21,174 bases of DNA from Baffinella frigidus (lineage: Eukaryota > Cryptophyceae > Cryptomonadales > Baffinellaceae), in the NCBI GenBank assembly GCA_026770585.1, contig MU647510.1:70022-91195 (forward strand). The letters run 5' to 3'. The position numbers and the translations under genes were made by a program. The notes beneath the pieces were generated by a model, which was given only the letters and a program-made list of their open reading frames with translations, was not told the origin of the DNA and did not search any database. Positions 14,195 through 20,566 of the stretch are shown here, one piece after another. Position 1 is the stretch's first letter, and the number at the start of each line of letters is the position of its first letter.

Positions 14195-14330
14195 TTGAGG
14201 GCCAAGAGGTCGTCCTAGGCAGGTCCTAGGGCCCTACCGTAGGGCGTATGAGCCTACTGGCCACTTAAGGGATACGGAGCCCCCCCCCCTCCCCTCAGGA
14301 CCACCCTAGGTATCCCTTAAGTGGCCAGTA
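14195..14330. mobile_element. Family C fragments
   Basis: GTCAAATTTGAGGGCC, GGCAGGTCCTAGGGCCCTAC and GAGCCTACTGGCCACTTAAG, then GGGATAC, a C-run and a reversed terminus TATCCCTTAAGTGGCCAG into which B13 has inserted. Confidence 0.65.
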
Positions 14331-14447
14331 CAGGGGTACCTCGCTCATAAGAAACCGTCCCCCCCTAGGACCCTACAGCAGGCCTGTGCCTAGGGCCCTA
14401 TGGGTGTCCCTGGGGGTGGGCGTTTTCTTATGAGCGAGGTACCCCTG
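14331..14447. mobile_element. Family B element B13, inside a family C end
   Basis: 117 bases between TA (14329-14330 and 14448-14449). The flanks are TTAAGTGGCCAG on the left and AGTGGCCAAGGG on the right, both C-terminus-like, so B is younger than C at this place. Confidence 0.8.
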
Positions 14448-14475
14448 TAAGTGGCCAAGGGGTCAACATTGACCC

Positions 14476-14650
14476 CCGGCAGGTCCTAGGCAGGTCCTAG
14501 GGCCCTACGGTAGGGCGTATGCGCCTACTGGCCAGGTCCTAGGCAGGTCCTAGGGCCCTACGGTAGGGCGTATGCGCCTACTGGCCAGGTCCTAGGCAGG
14601 TCCTAGGGCCCTACGGTAGGGCGTATGCGCCTACTAGCCACTTAAGGGAT
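14476..14650. repeat. Family C half repeated three times (53-bp period)
   Basis: GGTCCTAGGCAGGTCCTAGG, GCCCTACGGTAGGGCG and TATGCGCCTACTGGCCA recur three times with a 53-base period. The last copy ends in the normal terminus CCACTTAAGGGAT. Half an element has become a minisatellite. Confidence 0.85.
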
Positions 14651-14887
14651 TCAGGCATATCCTGAGACGGGCCCGTCTCGGGGCGGAGTCGGCTGGCGCA
14701 TAAATGGCTCCAATCGCCCGCTCTGGAAACGTGATTGGAGCCATTTTCGTGATTGGAGCCATTTTCGAGCAGGGGGCGCGGGGCGAGGCACGTGACTCGT
14801 CCGCGTGACCGGTCACGCGGACGGTCACGCGGATACACACATGGCACCCCTAGGAAAGCCCTACAGTAGGACTTTCCGACTACACCT
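14651..14887. repeat. Small inverted repeats and P core
   Basis: AAATGGCTCCAATC near 14702 pairs with GATTGGAGCCATTTT at about 14733, which is then directly repeated as GATTGGAGCCATTTTCG. At 14799-14822 is GTCCGCGTGACC and its complement, the core of palindrome P. No gene is supported. Confidence 0.6.
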
Positions 14888-15053
14888 TAATAGGGTAACG
14901 GCCTGAAAATGGGGTAGTTAAGCCTACGGCACTGCCTAGGACCTCCTACCGTAGGCCGAGGGATCCTAGGACCAAAAAGTCTCGGCCTACGGTAGGAGGT
15001 CCTAGGCAATGCCGTAGGCCTAACTACCCCATTTTCAGGCCGTTAGCCTATGA
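14888..15053. mobile_element. Family A element A4, intact 166 bp, loop opposite to ends
   Basis: TAATAGGGTAACGGCCTGAA to the inverted end CCGTTAGCCTATGA, with ACACCT on both sides (14882-14887 and 15054-15059). Compared with A3 its loop has the same orientation, but the two distinguishable ends are swapped. It is the only copy where loop and ends disagree. Confidence 0.85.
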
Positions 15054-15116
15054 ACACCTACGCCGTTGGTCGTCTCCGGAGCTAGCTCGTCCTGGTGGGC
15101 CAGGCGCGTGCCTCGT

Positions 15117-15180
15117 GAGAGGTCACGTGACCGGTCACGCGGAGAAGGGGGTCACGTGACCGGTCACGCGGAGAAGAGAG
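15117..15180. repeat. 31-bp tandem pair with GTGACCGGTCACGCGG
   Basis: GGTCACGTGACCGGTCACGC followed by GGAGAAG, twice in succession. It contains the P core. The surrounding GAGGCGCGTGACC / GGCGCGTGCCTCGTGA words are approximately inverted. Confidence 0.7.
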
Positions 15181-15207
15181 TCATCATCACGAGGCGCGTG
15201 ACCTGGC

Positions 15208-16085
15208 GTGGGGTTTGGGGTTTGGGGTTTTGGGTTTTGGGTTTTGGGCTTTGGGCTTGGGGTTTGGGGTTTGGGGTTTGTGGGTTGCGGTTTTGGGGTT
15301 TTGGGTTGTGGTTTTGTGGTTTTGGGTTTTGGGTTTTGGGGGTTTGGGGTTCAGGGGTTCAGGTGTTTTGGGGTTTGGGGTTTTGGGTTTAGGGTTTAGG
15401 GTTTAGGGTTTGGGGTTTGGGGTTTGGGGTTTATGGTCACCTCTGAGAGGGCGGGGCTTGAGGTTTTGATCGTAAGCTTGATAGCCTGCAAGGGTTTGGG
15501 GTTTGGGGGTTAGGGGTTAGGGTTTAGGGATTAGGGTTTATGGTTTATGGTTTATGGTTTATGGTTTATGGTTTATGGTTTATGGTTTATGGTTTATGGT
15601 TTATGGTTTATGGTTTATGGTTTATGTTTTAGGGATTAGGGTACTAGGGTCTTGATCGTAAGCTTGATAGCCTGCAGGGGTTTGGGGTTGACTTAGGGTT
15701 TAGGGTTTAGGGTTTGGGGGTTAGGGTTTAGGGATTAGGGTTTAGGGTTTAGGGTTTAGGGTTTATGGTCTATGGTTTAGGGATAAGGGTACTAGGGTTC
15801 AGGGTTTAGAGTTCTAGGGTTTCGGGTTCTAGGGTTTCGGGCGTAGGCTTTGTGGTGTAGGGTTCTAAGGAGTTTAGAGTTCACGGATTGGCGGTGGCGT
15901 AGTGCCAACAACCATCAGGCAGGGTTTAGGGTTCTACCTGCTGGGCCGGCTCAGTCTCGATCCGGACGCTTCGGGTTTCGGATTCTAGGGTTCTAGGGTT
16001 TCGGGGTTTCGGGTTTCGGGTTCTAGGTGTAGGGTTAGGGTGGGGGGTTTGTGGTGAGGGTTTGGGGTTTGGGGTTTAGAGACCT
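15208..16085 (+). repeat. Interstitial telomere-like tract (TTTAGGG and variants)
   Basis: Nearly continuous degenerate heptamers with the G-rich strand on plus: TTTGGGG and TTTTGGG (15208-15435), TTTAGGG (15385-15415 and 15685-15770), a homogeneous TTTATGG block (15537-15628) and TTTCGGG / TTCTAGGG (15790-16030). A 185-base tandem duplication is marked by TTGATCGTAAGCTTGATAGC at 15467 and 15652. The frames here read GFGFWVLGFGFW and are not genes. It is a decayed internal tract and not a chromosome end, since sequence continues on both sides. Confidence 0.85.
15861..15990 (+). repeat. Left copy of an inverted duplication (partner at 17960-18210)
   Basis: GGAGTTTAGAGTTCACGGAT, TGGCGGTGGCGTAGTGCC, AACAACCATCAGGC, AGGGTTTAGGGTTCTACCTG and CTGGGCCGGCTC recur in reverse at 17960-18210. 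This copy has an uninterrupted ACGGATTGGCGG, which is the empty site for palindrome P copy 3. Confidence 0.8.
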
Positions 16086-16145
16086 GCTGGGCCGGCTCGG
16101 TCTCGATCCGGATCACGCAAAACATGTCCTGCCCCGCCACCTGGA
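16085..16145. repeat. GGTCTCGATCCGG / CCCCGCC(A/G)CCTGG module
   Basis: CTGCTGGGCCGGCTCGGTCT, then CATGTCCTGCCCCGCCACCT. A related module with CGTGTCCAGCCCCGCCGCCT is at about 16430-16478, on the far side of the 20-bp array. The pair brackets the minisatellite. Confidence 0.6.
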
Positions 16146-16146
16146 A

Positions 16147-16347
16147 TCCGGATTTCGGGTATCAGATCCGGAATCCGGGTATCAGATCCGGATGTCGGGC
16201 ATCAGATCCGGAATCCGGGTATCAGATCCGGATGTCGGGTATCAGATCCGCATTTCGGGTACCAGATCCGGATGTCGGGTATCAGATCCGGAATCCGGGT
16301 ACCAGATCCGGATGTCGGGTATCAGATCCGGAATTCGGGTATCAGTC
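16147..16347 (+). repeat. 20-bp minisatellite in an alternating 40-bp pattern
   Basis: Ten units of ATCAGATCCGG-NNNNN-GGGT. The five variable bases are ATGTC in units 3, 5, 7 and 9 and another form (AATCC, ATTTC or AATTC) in units 2, 4, 6, 8 and 10, so the true period is 40. Twenty is not a multiple of three, so each long frame across it cycles through the same peptides (YQIRNPG, SDPESG, DPDVG). The frames are an artefact. Confidence 0.9.
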
Positions 16348-16510
16348 ACATTCGGATCCTCCGGAACCAAAGCCTCGAGGGCGTCCCGGGAGGTTCTGCC
16401 CACACTCCTCGAGGCTATGGTTCAGGAGGCGGGATCGGTCTCGACAGAACGTGTCCAGCCCCGCCGCCTGGGATCCGGAATTCGGGTTTCGGCTTTCGGA
16501 TTTCGGGCTT
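16348..16510. other. Spacer with second GATCGGTCTCGA module
   Basis: Mixed sequence containing an imperfect inverted pair (CCGGAACCAAAGCCTCGAGG at 16361 and CCTCGAGGCTATGGTTCAGG at 16407), then the module at 16430-16478. No convincing gene. Confidence 0.5.
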
Positions 16511-16534
16511 GAGTCTTTTTTTTTTGGAGATTTT

Positions 16535-16996
16535 GTTTTCGGGTTTCGGGTTTTGGGTTTTGGGTTTTGGGTTTTGGGTTTTGGGTTTCGGGTTTTGGGT
16601 TTGGGTTCCGGGTTTCGGGTTAGGGGTTTACTGTCGCGGGTTTGGAGTTTTTGGTTTTTGGTTTTTGGTTTTGGGTTTTGGGTTCTGGGTTTGGGGTTTT
16701 GTGTTTTGTGTTTTGGGTTTTAGGGTGGTACGCTAGCGCGCGCAGCGCCGACGATGTTGTTCGGGTTTTGGGTTTTGGGTTTTGGGTTTTGGGTTTTGGG
16801 TTCCGGGTTTCGGGTTAGGGGTTTACTGTTGCGCGTTTGGTGTTATTGGTTTTTGGTTTTTGGTTTTTGGTTTTGGGGTTTTGGGTTTGGGTTTTGGGTC
16901 TTGGGTTTTGGGTTTTGGGTTTTGGGTCTTGGGTTTTGGGTTTTGGGTTCTAGGGTATTACGCTAGCGCGCGCAGCGCCGACGATGTTGTTCGGGT
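16535..16996 (+). repeat. 230-bp tandem duplication of TTTTGGG-rich DNA
   Basis: The landmark CGCTAGCGCGCGCAGCGCCG plus ACGATGTTGTTCGGG appears at 16731 and 16961, exactly 230 bases apart. Each is preceded by TTTTGGG runs and GGTTCCGGGTTTCGGG, TTAGGGGTTTACTGT. The unit is telomere-like sequence with a GC-rich landmark. Confidence 0.85.
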
Positions 16997-17345
16997 TCGG
17001 ATCCACGCCCACGAGCACCGAATACCTGTCGGGTTTCGGGTATGAGGTCTTTTGCACCGAAAACGTCAAATCCGGGTACCCGAAATCCGGGTACCCGAAA
17101 TCCGGGTACCCGAAAAAGACGATGTTGTGCGGGTTCGGATCCACGCTCACGAGCACCGAATACCTGCGTGTCGGGGTTCGGGTATGAGGTCTTTTGTACC
17201 GAAAACGTCAAATCTGGGTACCCGAAATCCGGGTACCCGAAATCCGGGTACCCGAAATCCGGGTATCTGGAAAAGACGATGTTGTGCGGGTTCGGATCCA
17301 CGCCCACGAGCACCGAATACCTGCGTTTCGGGTTTCGGGTATTAC
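16979..17345. repeat. Higher-order repeat with 15-bp inner units
   Basis: The block GACGATGTTGTGCGGGTTCG, GATCCACGCCCACGAGCACC, GAATACCTGCGT, GGTATGAGGTCTTTTGTACC and GAAAACGTC then AAATCCGGGTACCCG units starts at about 16979, 17117 and 17276. The inner 15-bp unit is present three times in the first block and four in the second, which accounts for the different spacing. A fourth, partial block at 17537-17830 is split by family A element A5. Open frames on both strands are repeat translations. Confidence 0.85.
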
Positions 17346-17536
17346 AGTCCACCTACCCTAACACAGGCTACCGTAACACATACGTACCCTCCACACATAC
17401 TCCTTCGGCCGGCCCCCAATTTCCCCCTGCAAGGAAGTATGCCTGAAGGGTGGACACCAGAACGCATACCTACCCTCCACACATACTCAATCAGTCCTGC
17501 CCCGACGGGTATGTGTTAGGGTTGGTCCACTGTAGG
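17346..17536. repeat. Spacer with a short direct repeat
   Basis: ACCCTCCACACATACTC occurs at about 17387 and 17472. Otherwise there is no match to the families in this window, and no gene is supported. Confidence 0.5.
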
Positions 17537-17603
17537 TCTTGTGTACCGAAAACGTCGGTCAAATCCGGGTACCCGAAATCCGGGTACCCGGAAAAGACGA
17601 TGT

Positions 17604-17773
17604 TAATAGGTCAACGGCCTGAAAATGGGGTAGTTAGGCCTACGGCATTGCCTAGGACCTCCTACCGTAGGCCGAGACGTTTTGGTCCTAGGATCCCTCG
17701 GCCTACGGTAGGAGGTCCTCCCTAGGCAATGCCGTATGCCGAACTACCCCATTTTCAGGCCGTTGGCCTACGA
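17604..17773. mobile_element. Family A element A5, with proven empty site
   Basis: A 170-base copy (166 plus a CTCC duplication in the right arm) inserted into the higher-order repeat. The uninterrupted form reads GAAAAGACGATGTTGTGCGG. Here GACGATGT precedes and ATGTTGTGCGG follows the element, so ATGT was duplicated (17600-17603 and 17774-17777). The loop is reversed relative to A3, together with the ends. Confidence 0.9.
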
Positions 17774-17914
17774 ATGTTGTGCGGGTTCGGATCCACGCCC
17801 ACGAGCACCGAACACCTGCGTTAGGGGTTTATTTGTAGCGTTCGTTTCCGCCCTCCCGCGCCTGATTGCCGACCCCTCGTCAAGGATTTTCCCCCAGATC
17901 GAAAAGGCTCCAAT

Positions 17915-18100
17915 AACCCGAAACCCTAGAACCCTAGAACCCGAAACCCGAAATATCCGGATCGAGATCGAGCCCGCCCAGCAGGTAGAACCCTAAACCC
18001 TAAAGCCTACACCCGAAACCCTAATTTTTTTCTAGAACCCTACACCACAAAGACGCAACTAGGCCTGATGGTTGTTGGCACTACGCCACCGCCAATCCGT
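17915..18100 (-). repeat. Right copy of the inverted duplication, telomere-like
   Basis: C-rich strand repeats (CCCTAGAACCC, ACCCGAAACCC, AACCCTAAACCCTAA) and CGAGCCCGCCCAGCAGGTAG. Then come GCCTGATGGTTGTTGGCACT and ACGCCACCGCCAATCCGT, the reverse of 15885-15990. It faces the plus-strand tract at 15208-16085, so the two telomere-like regions point towards each other. Confidence 0.75.
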
Positions 18101-18186
18101 CAACGCCCGCGTGACCGGTCACGCGGACGCCGAAGCCAACTGTCCGAGGTGACTGCCTTGCGTTGTACCCGGCGTGTGAGTAGCCT
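18101..18186. mobile_element. Palindromic element P, copy 3, with 8-bp target duplication
   Basis: An 86-bp insertion between CAATCCGT at 18093-18100 and 18187-18194. The left inverted-duplication copy at 15883-15890 has one ACGGATTG (the same 8 bases reversed) with no insert. The element starts CAACGCCCGCGTGACCGGTC and ends GGCGTGTGAGTAGCCT, without clear terminal inverted repeats. An 8-bp duplication is typical of hAT elements, but nothing else assigns it. Confidence 0.75.
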
Positions 18187-18194
18187 CAATCCGT

Positions 18195-18580
18195 GAACTC
18201 TAAACTCCTTCCCGCACGGTGAGCTTCTTCGACTTGATTTGATTTGATTCAAATACCGCGTGCAATTCAATTCAAGGTGTGTGTGTGTACGTATCGTGTT
18301 TGATTTGATTCAAATGCGTGCTTGGTTTGATTCAAACCAGCTTGAATCAAATCTTGCAAGAAGTCTACCTGAGGCGATTGCTCAGACTCCTTCCGCACGA
18401 TCGGCTTCATCGACTTGATTTTATTCAATGTATGCATCGTGTGTGATTTGATTCAAATACCGTGCGTAATCTAATTCAATGTGTGCATCGTGTTTGCTTT
18501 GATTCAAATTCCGCGTTTGATTTGATTCAAGATGGTTTGATTCAAGTTGGTTTGATTCCCTCTCAGCACCTGAGGGCCGC
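18195..18580. repeat. TTTGATTCAA-rich intron-like DNA with exon B fragments
   Basis: AT-rich repeats of TTGATTTGATTCAAAT and GTGTGCATCGTG enclose two partial reverse copies of exon B at about 18206-18236 and 18385-18418. The second is followed (reading minus) by CAATCGCCTCAG then GTAGAC, a diverged full exon end with a splice-donor-like GT. They are decayed duplicates and not separate genes. Confidence 0.65.
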
Positions 18581-18776
18581 GATCTTATCTCAAAAAAGGG
18601 ATTCTAAAATCCGTTTTCTTAAGTCAATTCCTGCACAAATCCGTCAACTTATTCTTTTCTCTACGCATAAGTTGACATAGTTGAAGGGGAATTGACTTAA
18701 GAAAACGGATTTTAGAATCTCTTTTCTGAGATAAGATCGCGTCCTCGAAGTCCTTCCGCACGATCGGCTTCTCCGA
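18570..18776 (-). pseudogene. Duplicate of exon B split by a hairpin element
   Basis: Read on minus from 18776: AAGTCGGAGAAGCCGATCGT, GCGGAAGGACTTCGAGGACG, CGATC, then the 150-bp element, then GATCGCGGCCCTCAG and GTGCTGAG. Removing the element restores an exon matching 18940-19001 apart from a few changes, with a donor-like GT at the end. The acceptor side is lost into TTGATTCAATT repeats. It probably encodes nothing now. Confidence 0.65.
18585..18734. mobile_element. 150-bp foldback element with GATC duplication
   Basis: The ends TTATCTCA / TGAGATAA extend into about 48-bp nearly perfect arms (AGGGATTCTAAAATCCGTTT ... TTAAGTCAATTCC). GATC lies on both sides (18581-18584 and 18735-18738). 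The loop also has a pair, GTCAACTTAT and ATAAGTTGAC. It is inserted in a copy of exon B, and the intact exon at 18940-19001 shows the empty target. Confidence 0.85.
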
Positions 18777-18835
18777 CTTGATTCAATTCAATGCACACAT
18801 CTTCGGTTTGCTTTGATTCAAATTCCGCGTTTGAT

Positions 18836-18925
18836 TTGATTCAAGATGGTTTGATTCAAGATGGTTTGATTCAAGATGGTTTGATTCAAGATGGTTTGAT
18901 TCAAGATGGTTTGAGTCAAGATGAG
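18836..18925. repeat. 15-bp tandem array, six units
   Basis: Six copies of TTGATTCAAGATGGT from 18836, the last with GAGTCAAGATGAG. Because 15 is a multiple of three, both strands stay open (DGLIQ on plus, ESNHL on minus), which gives false frames. Two related units are at 18526-18555. The array lies just downstream of the exon B donor on the minus strand, so it is intronic if the gene model is right. Confidence 0.9.
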
Positions 18926-18939
18926 AGGACTCTCTGTAC

Positions 18940-19001
18940 CGGAGGGCGGCGATGGCGTCCTCGAAGTCCTTCCGCACGATCGGCTTCTTCGACTTGAACA
19001 C
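18940..19001 (-). CDS. Exon B of an unrecognised minus-strand gene
   Basis: A 62-nt segment bounded by an acceptor (GGTGGGGGCAG before 19001) and a donor (GTACAG after 18940). It translates as VFKSKKPIVRKDFEDAIAAL plus R in phase. The sequence is charged and helix-like, and codons have GC at the third position, unlike the AT-rich flanks. Joined after exon A (20345-20422, ending NEVAK) it stays in frame. I do not recognise the protein. Partial copies of this exon recur at 18206, 18385, 18570-18776, 19205, 19356, 19599 and 20886, and only this one is complete with both splice sites. The gene must have further exons outside the window or beyond what I can see. Confidence 0.5.
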
Positions 19002-19027
19002 CTGCCCCCACCAAAACGACCTTCAGT

Positions 19028-19193
19028 TAAGAGGCTAACGGCCTGAAAAGGGGGTAGTTAGGCCTACGGGATTGCCTAGGACCTCCTACCGTAGGCCGAG
19101 ACTTTTTGGTCCTAGGATCCCTCGGCCTACGGTAGGAGGTCCTAGGCAATGCCGTATGCCTAACTACCCCCTTTTCAGGCAGTTAGCCTATGA
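19028..19193. mobile_element. Family A element A6, intact 166 bp
   Basis: TAAGAGGCTAACGGCCTGAA to AGTTAGCCTATGA, with loop and ends both reversed relative to A3. It has AAAAGGGGG where others have AAAATGGGG in both arms, a matched change. No convincing target duplication is seen, and its flanks have been rearranged with exon B copies. Confidence 0.8.
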
Positions 19194-19204
19194 GTGTTGC
19201 CCAA

Positions 19205-19236
19205 CGTCCTTCCGCACGATGGGCCTTCATCAGTAA
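19205..19236 (-). pseudogene. Exon B fragment
   Basis: The first (in minus sense, inner) half of exon B, CCCATCGTGCGGAAGGACGT, joined to CTTACTGATGAAGG instead of the usual start. Confidence 0.55.
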
Positions 19237-19249
19237 GAGCGCCCTTTGT

Positions 19250-19335
19250 TACAGGCTCATACGCCCTACCGTAGGGCCCTAGGACCTGCCTAGGACCTCT
19301 TCAAGGTCAAATTTGACCGGCTGGCCACTGAACCC
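19250..19335. mobile_element. Family C fragment
   Basis: CAGGCTCATACGCCCTACCG, TAGGGCCCTAGGACCTGCCT, then AAGGTCAAATTTGACCGG and CTGGCCACTGAACCCC. It matches the inner order of the C copy at 7728-7831. Confidence 0.65.
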
Positions 19336-19355
19336 CTACCCGACCACATTTCCCA

Positions 19356-19405
19356 CGTCCTTCCGCACGATCGACTTCTTCGACTTGAACACCTGCCCCC
19401 ACGAG
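19356..19405 (-). pseudogene. Exon B fragment with acceptor
   Basis: Minus-sense TGGGGGCAG then GTGTTCAAGTCGAAGAAGTC and GATCGTGCGGAAGGACGTG. It keeps the splice acceptor and about 35 nt of the exon, then leaves the exon at the same point (GGAC/GTGG) as the copies at 19205 and 19599. Confidence 0.6.
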
Positions 19406-19439
19406 CACGACCTTCATCAGTAAGAACGCCCTTTGTCAC

Positions 19440-19507
19440 AGGCGCATACCCCCCCACAGGACCACCGTAGGGCCCTAGGCATAGGCCTACTGTAGGGTCC
19501 TAGGGGG
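19440..19507. mobile_element. Family B loop fragment, reversed
   Basis: CAGGACCACCGTAGGGCCCT, AGGCATAGGCCTACTGTAGG and GTCCTAGGGGG without either terminus. It follows GCGCATACCCCCCC, which looks like a C/B hybrid. Confidence 0.6.
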
Positions 19508-19517
19508 ACCTTCATCA

Positions 19518-19587
19518 GGCCTACGGTAGGAGGTCCCAGGCAATACCGTATGCCTAACTACCCCATTTTCAGGCAGTTAGCCTATGA
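19518..19587. mobile_element. Family A right half (A7)
   Basis: GGCCTACGGTAGGAGGTCCC through CCATTTTCAGGCAGTTAGCC to TATGA. The right flank (GTGTTGCCCAACGTCCTTCC) is the same as that of A6, so the end of A6 plus the adjoining exon B fragment was duplicated as a unit. Confidence 0.75.
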
Positions 19588-19598
19588 GTGTTGCCCAA

Positions 19599-19640
19599 CG
19601 TCCTTCCGCACGATGGGCTTCTTCGACTTGAAAATCTGCC
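19599..19640 (-). pseudogene. Exon B fragment
   Basis: Minus-sense TTTTCAAGTCGAAGAAGCCC and ATCGTGCGGAAGGACGTTGG, with the acceptor changed to CTGGCAGATTTTC. It is part of the duplicated block with A7. Confidence 0.55.
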
Positions 19641-19771
19641 AGATTCTGTTATGTTCCGAACTGAAAAACCTCGCCCCGAATTACATGAGAGCGCCCTCTG
19701 TCAGTACCGAATCACACCTCGACCCCCCCCCCCCGTCAGCACCCCCTTCGTTCGCCCCCGGGAGGTGGACC

Positions 19772-20335
19772 TTAATCAGCCCCATACCAAACCAAATCAA
19801 ACCACCCTACACCCTACACCCTACACCCTACACCCTACACCCTAAATTTCAAATCAAACGAGATCAAATGAGACCAAAAAACAAAGCGCACCTTCGCGAC
19901 TTCGTTGGGGGGCCCAGTGATCTTGCCCGGACATTAATCAGCCCCATACCAAAGCAAATCAAACGAGATCAAATCAAACAAGATCAAATCAAAACAAAAA
20001 ACAAAGCGCACCTTGGCGACTTCGTTGGGGGGTTTTTGGTATCACGACTTCTCCAATAGTCCTCTATGGTAACGAGTGAGATGTGAGGACGAGCCTGGGA
20101 TAGTGTAGCGACCCAAACCACACCAACGCAAATCAAACGAGATCAAATCAAACAAGATCAAATCAAAACAAAAAACAAAGCGCACCTTGGCGACTTCGTT
20201 GGGAGGCCCAGTGATCTTGCCCGGACATTAATCAGCCCCATACCAAACCAAATTAAACGAGATCAAATCAAACAAGATCAAATCAAATAAAAAAAACAAA
20301 GCGCACCTTCGCGACTTCATTGGGGCCATTTCGGG
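19772..20335 (-). repeat. About 120-bp tandem unit carrying the end of exon A and its splice donor
   Basis: Four partial copies of the exon A end lie at 19886-19930, 20006-20032, 20180-20223 and 20301-20327. In minus sense each reads (GGCAAGATCACTGGGCCC) CCCAACGAAGTCGCCAAG then GTGCGC. The two longer ones include GKITGPPNEVAK; the two shorter start within it. Each is followed by an AT-rich TTTGATTTGATCTTGTTTGA tail. Copies are 120-121 bases apart, apart from one 174-base step that carries extra sequence. Each copy retains a donor-like AAG|GTGCGC. The plus-strand frame over 19550-20059 is an artefact of these repeats. Confidence 0.75.
19800..19846 (-). repeat. CCCTACA heptamer array
   Basis: Six tandem CCCTACA units, the complement of TGTAGGG, a one-base variant of the TTTAGGG heptamer. 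It interrupts the CAAATCAAAC intron-like repeat, which resumes at 19850. Confidence 0.85.
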
Positions 20336-20344
20336 TAACCGCAC

Positions 20345-20422
20345 CTTGGCGACCTCGTTGGGGGGCCCAGTGATCTTGCCCCACACGCCAAAGTACTGCT
20401 CTTTGGTGCACGTCACGGGCGC
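20345..20422 (-). CDS. Exon A of an unrecognised minus-strand gene
   Basis: A 78-nt, 26-codon segment between a TTTGCGCAG acceptor (just above 20422) and an AAG|GTGCGG donor (below 20345). The translation reads APVTCTKEQYFGVWGKITGP then PNEVAK. It has balanced composition, third-position GC and aromatic/glycine pattern typical of a folded protein, and it is the only full copy. Upstream on minus is AATCAAACC intron-like DNA. It joins in frame to exon B, with NEVAK followed by VFKSKK. I cannot name the protein. The intron to exon B would be about 1.34 kb and contains the repeated boundary modules. Confidence 0.55.
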
Positions 20423-20566
20423 CTGCGCAAATCGAATCAAATCAAACCCACGCGAATCGCACCGAATCAAACCCGCGCGAATCGCACCGAATCAAACCGA
20501 AATCAAAGAGAGACACGTGCGTTGGTTACGGATCGAAAACAACACCGAAATCTGGCCCTGCCTCGA

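Noticed and set aside
15066-17045. Frames reading GFGFWVLGFGFW and YQIRNPGIRS
   Set aside because: They come from TTTTGGG / TTTAGGG telomere-like and 20-bp tandem repeats; several frames are open simultaneously.
18783-19001. 72-codon minus-strand frame taken as a complete gene
   Set aside because: Only the first 20 codons or so (exon B) look coding. The rest is the 15-bp array (ESNHL repeats), so I annotate the exon alone.
19550-20059. 169-codon plus-strand frame
   Set aside because: It runs over half of family A, CCCTACA repeats and reversed exon A fragments; the coding sense there is minus.
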